Both the position numbers and the translations under genes were made by a program. Under the pieces are notes generated by a model that saw only the letters and a program-made list of their open reading frames with translations, ran no database searches and was not told the DNA's origin. DNA of 6,505 nt from an uncultured Actinomycetes bacterium (lineage in GTDB: Bacteria; Actinomycetota; Actinomycetes; S36-B12), in contig CALFIA010000131.1 in assembly GCA_937876275.1 (NCBI GenBank), forward strand, positions 1 through 6,505, in the 5' to 3' direction. Numbering within the stretch: the first letter of the stretch is position 1; the number at the start of each line of letters is the position of its first letter. Shown piece by piece: positions 1-5,855 of the stretch.

Positions 1-509
1 CCTGCATCAGGCTCAGTGAGCACCATCGTGGCGCCCCAGCCGTTGTCGATCATCAACTGCGCCCAGCGCTTCTGATCGGCATTGCCGAGGCTGTCGACGA
101 TGCTCGCGAAGCCGGGACCTGACATGAACATGAAGGCGGCGGGGTTGGCGCCGAGCAGGAGCTCGCTTGCTGCCCAGCGAAGTGACGGCGGTGCGCCGGT
201 TCCACCGAGATGCTCCGGCAGATCAAGGCGCCACCACTCGGAGTCCATCAATGCCTTGAAGCTCTTCTTGAATCCCTCGGGCATCGTGACGGTCTTCGTG
301 GCCGGGTCATAGACCGGCGGATGGCGATCGGCGTCAGCGAACGACTCGGCAAGCGGGCCGGTGGCGAGTCGATCAACCTCGTGCAAGATCTCGCGGGCGG
401 TGTCGACGTCCATCTCGGAATAGGGTCCTGAGCCCATGCGCTCACCGGCGCCGAAGACCTCGAAGAGGTTGAACTCGAGATCGCGGACATTGCTCTTGTA
501 GTGGGACAT
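1..509 (-). CDS. Acyl-CoA dehydrogenase, N-terminal part (cut by window edge)
   Basis: Flavin-dependent acyl-CoA dehydrogenases introduce the alpha-beta double bond in beta-oxidation of fatty acids or sterol side chains, in the cytoplasm. The visible 169 codons begin MSHYKSNVRDLEFNLFEV, which resembles the short extra N-terminal domain (AcylCoA_DH_N type) of the larger ~600-residue actinobacterial FadE proteins. A helical N-terminal domain follows, and the reading ends in WGATMVLTEPDA at residues 158-169. That is the start of the family signature (L/M-T-E-P-x-A-G-S-D), which contacts flavin and substrate. The catalytic glutamate and the C-terminal domain lie outside the window. The start ATG (507-509) has GAGGA at 516-520, eight bases upstream, so the start is well supported. 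It is transcribed divergently from the DPA cluster, with a candidate promoter and operator directly upstream. Family assignment is firm; substrate and the exact FadE number cannot be told. Confidence 0.93.
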   Translation of the reverse strand, partial: MSHYKSNVRDLEFNLFEVFGAGERMGSGPYSEMDVDTAREILHEVDRLATGPLAESFADADRHPPVYDPATKTVTMPEGFKKSFKALMDSEWWRLDLPEHLGGTGAPPSLRWAASELLLGANPAAFMFMSGPGFASIVDSLGNADQKRWAQLMIDNGWGATMVLTEPDA

Positions 510-527
510 CGCCATTCCTCAATCGTG

Positions 528-543
528 GTTACTCGCCAGTAAC
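528..543. promoter_or_regulatory. Inverted-repeat operator candidate (GTTACT-N4-AGTAAC)
   Basis: Two perfect six-base arms, GTTACT and AGTAAC, flank the four-base centre CGCC. Size and symmetry suit a dimeric helix-turn-helix repressor, for example of the TetR type that often controls acyl-CoA dehydrogenase genes in actinobacteria. The site lies 19-34 bases upstream of the dehydrogenase start and just downstream of its candidate -10 box, where a bound repressor would block transcription. The symmetry is seen directly; the regulator identity is inference and no regulator gene is in the window. Confidence 0.5.
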
Positions 544-546
544 AAC

Positions 547-575
547 ATGATGCCGTCCTTTGGTTGCCATTGCAA
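547..575 (-). promoter_or_regulatory. Candidate promoter of the acyl-CoA dehydrogenase gene
   Basis: Read on the minus strand, TTGCAA (570-575) and CATCAT (547-552) are separated by 17 bases. Each matches four of six positions of the -35 and -10 consensus. The start of transcription would fall near 540, inside the GTTACT/AGTAAC inverted repeat. The -35 box also lies within a second small palindrome, ATTGC-AA-GCAAT (569-580). Sigma factors of high-GC actinobacteria tolerate weak boxes, so this is suggestive only. Confidence 0.35.
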
Positions 576-586
576 GCAATACAGAT

Positions 587-593
587 AAGGAGG
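587..593 (+). promoter_or_regulatory. Strong Shine-Dalgarno AAGGAGG before a mini-ORF
   Basis: AAGGAGG is a near-perfect anti-16S complement. It is nine bases upstream of a TTG codon (603) that opens a ten-codon reading frame, 16 bases upstream of ATG 610, and 38 bases upstream of ATG 632, the start of the membrane-protein gene. The spacing fits only the mini-ORF, which is why the mini-ORF is reported. Confidence 0.45.
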
Positions 594-602
594 GAACTGG
601 CA

Positions 603-635
603 TTGCCCCATGACTTCGGAACAATGTCCCCATGA
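603..635 (+). CDS. Possible ten-codon leader peptide coupled to the downstream gene
   Basis: A frame from TTG at 603 reads (M)PHDFGTMSP and ends in TGA at 633-635, which overlaps the ATG of the next gene (632-634) as ATGA. A strong Shine-Dalgarno (AAGGAGG) sits nine bases upstream of the TTG, whereas the membrane-protein ATG has no good ribosome site of its own. This arrangement would let ribosomes terminate and restart on the main gene. The peptide has no recognisable amino-acid run typical of an attenuator. It could equally be chance, with the true transcript starting close to 632. No function is assigned. Confidence 0.3.
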   Translation: MPHDFGTMSP

Positions 636-1111
636 CCGCGTCATGGAGCACCTCGGTGACCCCGGTGGCTCCGCCTCGTGCGGCCAACCCCCGGCTCCGA
701 TTCCTCATCTATGCCGCCACCGTCACCGGTATCTGGTCAGGCCTGCTCAGCCTCCTGGTCTTCGGCATCGGCCACCTCGCTCATGTCAGCTTCGTGGTCG
801 AGCAGCCTGATGGATCCATGGCTCCGATCCAGTGGTTCGCAGTCCTGCTCATGCCGCTGGTCATCGCGCTGATCGCCGCTCTGCTGGCCTCACTCGTTCG
901 CGGGCGCTCGCACGCCGGCCGCATCGTGTTCTGGCTAGGCACCCTGCTCGCGATCGCCAGTGCCTATGGTCCGCTGGCGCAGCCCATCGGCTGGTCATCT
1001 CGAATTCTTCTCCTGCTCATGCACGCAATTACCTGGGCACTCGTCGTGCCGCAGCTCGCGCGCATCGTCGGCGACTCCGAACCGGGGGCTTCAGTTGACC
1101 GCAGTGAGTGA
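632..1111 (+). CDS. Small four-helix membrane protein, DUF6069-like
   Basis: This 159-residue integral membrane protein has four predicted hydrophobic helices at about 25-48, 67-90, 97-113 and 124-144. It has a short Ser/Pro/Ala-rich cytoplasmic N-terminus and a charged tail. The last helix contains MHAITWALVVPQLAR (130-144), and the overall pattern resembles DUF6069 proteins, which have no established function; that assignment is from memory of the pattern. It is first in a same-strand run leading into ubiA, dprE1 and dprE2, and its end overlaps the ubiA start, so co-transcription is likely. In M. tuberculosis dprE1 follows Rv3789, a four-helix GtrA-family protein; this gene holds a comparable place but does not look like GtrA. 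It lacks the PAP2 motifs needed for the missing phosphatase of the pathway. The start was chosen because the frame closes at 611-613 and ATG 632 is the first start after it. Confidence 0.8.
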   Translation: MTASWSTSVTPVAPPRAANPRLRFLIYAATVTGIWSGLLSLLVFGIGHLAHVSFVVEQPDGSMAPIQWFAVLLMPLVIALIAALLASLVRGRSHAGRIVFWLGTLLAIASAYGPLAQPIGWSSRILLLLMHAITWALVVPQLARIVGDSEPGASVDRSE

Positions 1112-2006
1112 GATTCCGCATCGTTCGCTCGTCGTTGCCGCTGTTGTCGCAATGCGTCCGCGTCAATGGCTGAAGAACGTTCTCGTTTTCGCTGCTCCGC
1201 TGGCAGCAGGCTCACTCTTCGAGCCCGATGTACTCGTGCCGTCACTCATCGCCTTCGTTGCGTTCTGCTTGATCTCAAGCTCGACCTACATCATCAATGA
1301 CCTACGTGACGTCCCTGCCGATCAGCAGCACCCGACCAAGCGTGCACGGCCGATTGCTGCAGGTCAGCTAACTCGCAGCGCGGCAATCATCGAAGCAATC
1401 GTGCTCGCACTACTGGCCGTCGCAATCGCCGCTGCTGCGCGCCCCGCGCTCGTAGCTGTTGTCGTCGTGTACTTCATCTTCACGTTGTCGTACTCAATGT
1501 TCCTTAAGCACGAGCCCGTCATCGAACTCGCACTTCTTGCCATGGGTTTTCTTCTACGGGCAATCGCAGGCGGTGTGGCCTCAGATCTGCCCATCTCCCA
1601 GTGGTTCTTGATCGTCGCGGGCTTCGGCTCGCTTTTCATGGCGGCAGGCAAGCGGGCCAGCGAACTCCAAGCCGCGAATGCTGCCGGGGAAGGCACTGCA
1701 GTCACTCAGCGCAAGAGCCTCGCGGGCTACACGCCCGGGTACCTGCGTTTCGTCTGGGGCACCGCGGCGGCCGTCACCATCAGTGCCTACTGCCTCTGGG
1801 CATTTGATGTCGCAAGCCAGCCGGCCAGCCTGCCGTGGGCAGAGTGGAGCATCGTGCCGTTCGTGCTGGCGATCTTGCGCTACGCGGTCGTGATCGACAA
1901 CGGTGGTGGCGAGGCACCCGAGGATGCCGTGCTGCGTGATCGAGTCCTACAGGTACTCGGGCTTTCCTGGATCATCCTCTTCGGCCTCGGTGCGCTGGGA
2001 GTCTGA
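1095..2006 (+). CDS. ubiA: Decaprenyl-phosphate phosphoribosyltransferase (UbiA family)
   Basis: Integral membrane prenyltransferase that moves 5-phosphoribose from PRPP to decaprenyl phosphate, the first committed step to DPA. The key motif is at residues 68-90: N68-D-x-x-D72-x-x-x-D76, then HPTKR and RPIAAG, which matches the aspartate-rich substrate/Mg site of Rv3806c almost residue for residue. Other shared blocks are RPRQWLKNVL (21-30), LRAIAGGVA (154-162), FGSLFMAAGKR (177-187), YLRFVW (216-221), ILRYAV (260-265) and LRDRVLQ (280-286). About eight or nine hydrophobic helices are present. The upstream ATG at 960 would put 45 extra residues inside the previous gene. TTG 1095 has GGGGG (1084-1088) six bases upstream and gives 303 residues, close to the ~302 of Rv3806c; GTG 1104 is the alternative. 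The gene overlaps its upstream neighbour by 17 bases, and its stop is one base before dprE1. Confidence 0.93.
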   Translation: MTAVSEIPHRSLVVAAVVAMRPRQWLKNVLVFAAPLAAGSLFEPDVLVPSLIAFVAFCLISSSTYIINDLRDVPADQQHPTKRARPIAAGQLTRSAAIIEAIVLALLAVAIAAAARPALVAVVVVYFIFTLSYSMFLKHEPVIELALLAMGFLLRAIAGGVASDLPISQWFLIVAGFGSLFMAAGKRASELQAANAAGEGTAVTQRKSLAGYTPGYLRFVWGTAAAVTISAYCLWAFDVASQPASLPWAEWSIVPFVLAILRYAVVIDNGGGEAPEDAVLRDRVLQVLGLSWIILFGLGALGV

Positions 2007-2007
2007 G

Positions 2008-3402
2008 ATGCCGAACAAGTCAACGAAGAAATCTTCGACGCCCGTAAACCCATTGAAGCGCGATGACAACGAACGCTTGCTCACCGGCTGGGGTCGTACC
2101 GCGCCGAGCATGGCGCATGTCGTGAGGCCCGGCTCCGTTGACGAGGTCCGCGATCTTGTAGCCAAGGCAGGGGAACGCGGAATTCTCGCTCGTGGCCTCG
2201 GGCGTTCGTACGGCGATGCGGCTCAAGCAGGCGGCGGCACGGTTCTCGACATGAGCGCCTTTGACTCAGTGAATCTCGATACCGTTCACGGAACCGTGAC
2301 TGCTGGTGCGGGTGTCAGCATCGATTCACTTCTCAAGACCTTGGTACCTGCCGGTTACTTCGTTCCGGTTACTGCAGGCACGCGCATGATCACGGTCGGC
2401 GGAGCAATCGCGGCTGATGTGCATGGCAAGAACCACCACGTTGAAGGCAGCTTCGGCTCGCACGTGCACGCTCTCGATCTCGTCACCGGTCACGGCCGCG
2501 TCGAAGATCTTGCACCCACACGTGAAGCCGAGCACTTTTGGGCGACCGTCGGAGGTATGGGACTCACTGGAGTCGTCACGAAAGCCACCTTCGATCTCAT
2601 TCCGATCACCAGCTCGCTCATCAGCGTTGATACCGATCGATGCGCCGATCTCGATGCGGTTATGTCGAGCATGGTGGAGAAGGATGATCAGTACCGCTAC
2701 AGCGTTGCCTGGATCGACTCCGTCTCACCCTCAGGACGCGGAGTCATCACGCGTGGGGATCACGCGCCGTCCGCGCAGCTTGATTCGAAGCAGGCAGAGT
2801 CACCACTGGACTATGACCCGAAGATCGTGGCTACCGCACCACCCTTCATTCCCTCGGGTCTGCTCAATAAGTTCACGGTGCGTGCCTTCAATGAGGCCTG
2901 GTTCCGCAAGGCGCCGAAGAGCAAGCAGGGCGAGCTTCAGCCGATCGGTGAGTTCTTCCATCCGCTCGACGGAGTGCAGGAATGGAATCGGGTTTATGGC
3001 CCCGGCGGGTTCGTTCAATATCAATTCGTCGTGCCTGACTCAGCCGGTTACCTCATCGACTACGCCTTGAAGCGACTCCGCGAGGTCGGTGCACCGAGTT
3101 TTCTCACTGTGCTCAAGCGCTTCGGAGCTGCTAACCCCGCGCCGCTCTCCTTCCCGCAGCCGGGCTGGACTCTCGCCGCAGATGTGCCGGCTCGCGTGGA
3201 AGGTCTCGGCGCAGTTCTCGATGAGATCGACGGACTCGTCGCTGCAAGTGGCGGGCGCCTGTACTTCGCCAAGGACTCGCGTCAGTCACCGGAAATGGTT
3301 GCGCAGACTTACCCGCGACTCGCCGAATGGCAGGGTGTCCGTGATCAGATGGACCCGCGCGGCATCTTCACCTCTGATCTTGCCCGTCGACTCTCGCTCT
3401 AA
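2008..3402 (+). CDS. dprE1: Decaprenylphosphoryl-beta-D-ribose 2'-oxidase DprE1
   Basis: FAD-dependent oxidase of the vanillyl-alcohol-oxidase fold that converts decaprenylphosphoryl-ribose to the 2'-keto form. It is 464 residues long against 461 in M. tuberculosis. The N-terminal FAD domain has LTGWGRTAPS (25-34), ARGLGRSYGD (61-70), a GTRMITVGGAIAADVHGKNHH block (124-144) with active-site H139 and K141, and FWATVGGMGLTG (177-188). The substrate domain has W235 (AWIDS), HPLD (318-321), NRVYGPGGFVQYQF (327-340) with Y330, APLSFPQPGW (378-387) and AKDSR (421-425) with K422. Two pocket residues differ from M. tuberculosis: Cys387 is Ala390 here and Asn385 is Thr388. The ATG at 2008 has GGGAG at 1997-2001, six bases upstream; an ATG at 1903 in the same frame lies inside ubiA and is rejected. 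It is one base after the ubiA stop and is followed by dprE2, its obligate partner. Confidence 0.96.
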   Translation: MPNKSTKKSSTPVNPLKRDDNERLLTGWGRTAPSMAHVVRPGSVDEVRDLVAKAGERGILARGLGRSYGDAAQAGGGTVLDMSAFDSVNLDTVHGTVTAGAGVSIDSLLKTLVPAGYFVPVTAGTRMITVGGAIAADVHGKNHHVEGSFGSHVHALDLVTGHGRVEDLAPTREAEHFWATVGGMGLTGVVTKATFDLIPITSSLISVDTDRCADLDAVMSSMVEKDDQYRYSVAWIDSVSPSGRGVITRGDHAPSAQLDSKQAESPLDYDPKIVATAPPFIPSGLLNKFTVRAFNEAWFRKAPKSKQGELQPIGEFFHPLDGVQEWNRVYGPGGFVQYQFVVPDSAGYLIDYALKRLREVGAPSFLTVLKRFGAANPAPLSFPQPGWTLAADVPARVEGLGAVLDEIDGLVAASGGRLYFAKDSRQSPEMVAQTYPRLAEWQGVRDQMDPRGIFTSDLARRLSL

Positions 3403-3411
3403 CTGCACCAT

Positions 3412-3441
3412 TTGTCTCAGCACAACGCAGCACGACCTAAT
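3412..3441 (+). promoter_or_regulatory. Possible internal promoter before dprE2
   Basis: TTGTCT (3412-3417) and CCTAAT (3436-3441) are 18 bases apart and each matches four of six consensus positions. The 51-base gap between dprE1 and dprE2 is the only real gap inside the cluster. Weak evidence; dprE2 may simply be read from the upstream transcript. Confidence 0.22.
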
Positions 3442-3442
3442 T

Positions 3443-3448
3443 AGGGAG
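3443..3448 (+). promoter_or_regulatory. Ribosome binding site of dprE2 inside a palindrome
   Basis: AGGGAG lies five bases before ATG 3454 and eight before ATG 3457; the two adjacent ATG codons cannot be separated by spacing alone. The site overlaps the perfect ten-base palindrome CCTAATTAGG (3436-3445). Confidence 0.6.
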
Positions 3449-3453
3449 ATCAC

Positions 3454-4221
3454 ATGATGGACGCACTCGGCGAGCCGCAGTCGGTTCTGGTGCTCGGCGG
3501 TAGCAGCGAGATCGCCCTTGAGACGGTGAAGGCGCTCCCGCGCAACCGTCTTCGTCGGGTTCTGCTCGCAGGTCGCCCGAATGCCGCACGTCATGCAGCT
3601 GTCGAATCCTTGAGTGCCCTGGGTATAGCTGGCGTCGAAGCAGTTGATTTCGACGCAAAGGACACGACTTCGCACGGCGGCGTTATCGACGCAGTTTTCG
3701 ATGCGGGCGACGTTGATCTCGTGATTCTTGCCTTCGGAGTGCTCGGTGATCAGGATGCGGCCGAAGCCGATCCCGCGCTTGCCGTCGAGGTGGCCACGAC
3801 CAACTACACCGGTGCTGTCAGCGTGGGTTTGCACGTTGCCCGTCGCCTGCGCAAGCAAGGTCATGGCGCGCTCGTGGTGCTCTCGAGTGTTGCCGCTGAT
3901 CGTGCTCGCCGCGCCAACTATGTGTACGGCTCCACGAAGGCCGGTCTTGACGCGTTCGCTCAAGGTCTCGGTGACGCCTTGCATGGCTCCGGTGCATCAG
4001 TTCTCGTCGTGCGCCCAGGCTTCGTGCGCACGCGCATGACGGCCGGAATGCCCGAAGCACCGATGACCACTAACCCTCAAGACGTTGCCGAGATCATTGT
4101 CAAGGCACTGCGTAAGGGCAAGGAAACTGTCTACGCGCCCGGCCCGTTGATGTATGTCATGGGTGTGATGAAGAACCTGCCGCGCCCGGTCTTCCGGAAG
4201 ATCAGCGAGAAGCAGGGCTAA
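3454..4221 (+). CDS. dprE2: Decaprenylphosphoryl-2-keto-D-erythro-pentose reductase DprE2
   Basis: NADH-dependent short-chain dehydrogenase that reduces the 2-keto product of DprE1 to decaprenylphosphoryl-D-arabinose, completing epimerisation of ribose to arabinose. The protein has 255 residues, the same size as M. tuberculosis Rv3791. It carries a glycine-rich nucleotide site LGGSSEIA (14-21), which replaces the classic TGxxxGIG as in other DprE2 proteins. Also visible are VDFDAKDT (64-71), AFGVLGD (93-99), N117 in TTNYTGAVSVG, catalytic serine in LSS (143-145), and Y158-G-S-T-K162, the YxxxK pair, in ANYVYGSTKAG. RPGFVRTRM (187-195) and the C-terminal PRPVFRK (243-249) also match the family. 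It follows dprE1 by 51 bases; the two enzymes are known to act as a pair. Starting at the second ATG (3457) is possible and changes one residue. It converges on the hydrolase-like gene with three bases between stop codons. Confidence 0.95.
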   Translation: MMDALGEPQSVLVLGGSSEIALETVKALPRNRLRRVLLAGRPNAARHAAVESLSALGIAGVEAVDFDAKDTTSHGGVIDAVFDAGDVDLVILAFGVLGDQDAAEADPALAVEVATTNYTGAVSVGLHVARRLRKQGHGALVVLSSVAADRARRANYVYGSTKAGLDAFAQGLGDALHGSGASVLVVRPGFVRTRMTAGMPEAPMTTNPQDVAEIIVKALRKGKETVYAPGPLMYVMGVMKNLPRPVFRKISEKQG

Positions 4222-4239
4222 CTGTTACTTGGCTCGCTG
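4203..4239. terminator. Weak hairpin across the convergent stop codons
   Basis: CAGCGAG (4203-4209) and CTCGCTG (4233-4239) form a perfect seven-base stem with a 23-base loop that contains both stop codons (TAA at 4219-4221; the opposite-strand stop at 4225-4227). It is symmetric, so it could act on both transcripts. There is no T-tract on either side and the loop is large, so an intrinsic terminator is doubtful; it may be chance. Confidence 0.25.
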
Positions 4240-4596
4240 CTTTCGGTACGTGTCGAGATCGAAGTAGTCGCGCCAGAGGCAGATCTTTCCGTCTCGTATC
4301 TTGAACAGTGCCGCGATCGGAATCTCGATCCAGGTGCCATTCACCAGGAAGCAATCGACGCGCTCATTCATCACGATGTCGCCTTGCTCGATCTGCTCGA
4401 GCACGCGCCACTCGATATCCGTGGCCTCCTGGGTTACCCCGGCGCTGAGAACCTTGCGCACGCCCTCGGGGCCATAGACCTTGCCCATCGGCACGTTGTC
4501 GTACTCAATGTCATCAGTGACGAGTGAGCACACTCGATCTAGGTCGCGAGCCTCGCACGCTCGCACGAGTGCGGTGACAAGTTCGCCCGGGGTCAT
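4225..4596 (-). CDS. Limonene-epoxide-hydrolase-like protein (SnoaL/NTF2-type fold)
   Basis: This 123-residue single-domain protein of the cystatin-like alpha+beta cone fold is probably cytosolic. It shows the residues of the limonene-1,2-epoxide hydrolase active site: Y32 and N34 (in IEYDNVP), R79 and D81 (in NERVD) and D110 (in WRDYFD). These correspond in order and near-equal spacing to Tyr53, Asn55, Arg99, Asp101 and Asp132 of the Rhodococcus enzyme, in which the Asp-Arg-Asp triad activates water. The intact set argues for hydrolase activity rather than a SnoaL cyclase or a binding protein, but the substrate is unknown. Its ATG overlaps the stop of the upstream P450 gene as ATGA (4593-4596), and there is no clear Shine-Dalgarno, so translation is probably coupled to the P450. 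The pairing suggests that the P450 makes an epoxide or other oxygenated product that this protein handles. Confidence 0.82.
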   Translation of the reverse strand: MTPGELVTALVRACEARDLDRVCSLVTDDIEYDNVPMGKVYGPEGVRKVLSAGVTQEATDIEWRVLEQIEQGDIVMNERVDCFLVNGTWIEIPIAALFKIRDGKICLWRDYFDLDTYRKQRAK

Positions 4597-5849
4597 CGGT
4601 GAACGACTCGCACGGGCAGTTCAAGCAAGCCTCGCAAGCCGTAACTCGGGCCGTAGCGCAGTGACGAGCGATCGACGATCTCAAGCGCCGTGACATTCTC
4701 CGCGAGTGCTCGCAGTGCTGACGATGCCTCAATGCGGGCCAGGCCTGCACCCACGCAGACGTGAATGCCATGGCCGAAGGACAGATGCTCCTTCACGTTC
4801 TCACGCAGCGGGTCAAAGGTGTCGGCGTTCGGGAACACTGACTCATCGCGATTGGCCGAGCTGTAAGCCAGGAAGACAGTGCTCTCGGCCGGCAGGTGCA
4901 CGCCGTGGAAGTCGACGTCGCGCGTCACTCTGCGCCATAGGCCCATGACCGGTGCGGCGAGTCGAATTCCCTCCTCGACCACGCCCTTGCGGAAGGCCTC
5001 GTCATCGCGCACGCGATCCCAGATTGCGGGATCAGTGGCGCGCATCTCGTCGAGGTAGCAGAGGATCTCGCTCATGGAGCGAATCGTGGTCTCGTTGCCC
5101 GCGACGATGAGTTCGCGCACCAGCCAGACGAGCTCCTGATTGGTGAGCGGTGTTTCACCCTCTTCAGCCGTGACCAACTGGCCGAGAAGATCCTCGCGCG
5201 GATTCGCCCGACGCTCGTCAAGGATCTCGCAGATGACTGTCTGGAACTCAAGAACATCGTTTTCGACATCGATCCAGCGATCAGCGGTCAGCTTTCCGCC
5301 GAGCGAAGCATTAGAGGAGTCAGACCAACGGCGAAGATCATCGCGGTACTTGTCCTCGATACCGAGGATTCGCATGATCGCCCAGACCGGCAGAGGCACT
5401 GAGATGTTCTCGACTGCGTCGATTACCTCTCCATCGACGAGGCGTCCTGCGATTTGATTCGCCACCTCGTCGACGAGGGGCTCCATCCAGTTCAGCGATC
5501 GCACGGTGAAACTGCGATTGACCAGTTTGCGATAGCGAGTGTGCTCGGGTGCATCGTTGTTTCCGAGCGCCGGTGTGTAGGGATAGCCCTTGGAGCGGAT
5601 CTCCGCGACGGCCTCGGCAACCTCAGCTGGTGGTTCGGTGCGGCGCGCGTGCGGCATCAAGTTCGAGAAGAGCCCCGGATCCATGAGCGCCTCGCGCACG
5701 TACGGCCACGTGGTCACGAAGAAGAGACCGGGCGTATCGGGGATCTCGTAGACAGGTGCCTCGGCACGAAGCATCGAATAGGACGGGAAGGGATTCTGGT
5801 AGAACGAATCGTCATGCGGGTTCACGGCGGGGATCGTGGCTGACGTCAT
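4593..5849 (-). CDS. Cytochrome P450 monooxygenase
   Basis: A 418-residue soluble bacterial P450 of normal length. Motifs in order: C-helix PEHTRYRKLVNRSF (101-114) with H103 and R107 for the haem propionates; I-helix oxygen-activation motif AGNETT (250-255); K-helix ExxR as E293-G-I-R296; and the haem loop FGHGIHVCVG (358-367) with thiolate ligand C365. It would hydroxylate or epoxidise a hydrophobic compound using electrons from a ferredoxin and reductase, neither of which is encoded nearby. The subfamily was not recognised; general appearance is that of actinobacterial lipid- or terpene-oxidising CYPs. An in-frame ATG at 6086 would add 79 basic, unconserved residues and run into the YihY gene, so ATG 5849 (MTSATIPAVNPHDDSFYQNP) is preferred. 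That start has no Shine-Dalgarno but has a -10-like box six bases upstream, fitting a leaderless message. The next gene starts within its stop codon. Confidence 0.94.
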   Translation of the reverse strand: MTSATIPAVNPHDDSFYQNPFPSYSMLRAEAPVYEIPDTPGLFFVTTWPYVREALMDPGLFSNLMPHARRTEPPAEVAEAVAEIRSKGYPYTPALGNNDAPEHTRYRKLVNRSFTVRSLNWMEPLVDEVANQIAGRLVDGEVIDAVENISVPLPVWAIMRILGIEDKYRDDLRRWSDSSNASLGGKLTADRWIDVENDVLEFQTVICEILDERRANPREDLLGQLVTAEEGETPLTNQELVWLVRELIVAGNETTIRSMSEILCYLDEMRATDPAIWDRVRDDEAFRKGVVEEGIRLAAPVMGLWRRVTRDVDFHGVHLPAESTVFLAYSSANRDESVFPNADTFDPLRENVKEHLSFGHGIHVCVGAGLARIEASSALRALAENVTALEIVDRSSLRYGPSYGLRGLLELPVRVVHR

Positions 5850-5855
5850 GGCGCC

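Noticed and set aside
610..810. Plus-strand frame starting at ATG 610 near the strong Shine-Dalgarno
   Set aside because: The spacing from AAGGAGG is 16 bases, the product is low-complexity Pro/Arg/His-rich, and it overlaps the membrane-protein gene, whose frame shows clear transmembrane segments.
960..1094. Upstream ATG start for ubiA at 960
   Set aside because: It would add 45 residues lying entirely in the preceding membrane-protein gene and would exceed the family length; TTG 1095 or GTG 1104 fits homologues.
632..1111. The small membrane protein as the missing DPPR phosphatase (PAP2 type)
   Set aside because: None of the PAP2 motifs (KxxxxxxRP, PSGH, SRxxxxxHxxxD) is present.
3286..3984. 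Long open frame of 232 codons on the minus strand across the dprE1-dprE2 junction
   Set aside because: It lies antisense to two confidently identified enzymes, has no recognisable motif, and is explained by their codon bias.
5454..5843. Plus-strand open frame of 129 codons inside the P450 gene
   Set aside because: It is antisense to the conserved N-terminal half of the P450 and its product shows no family features.
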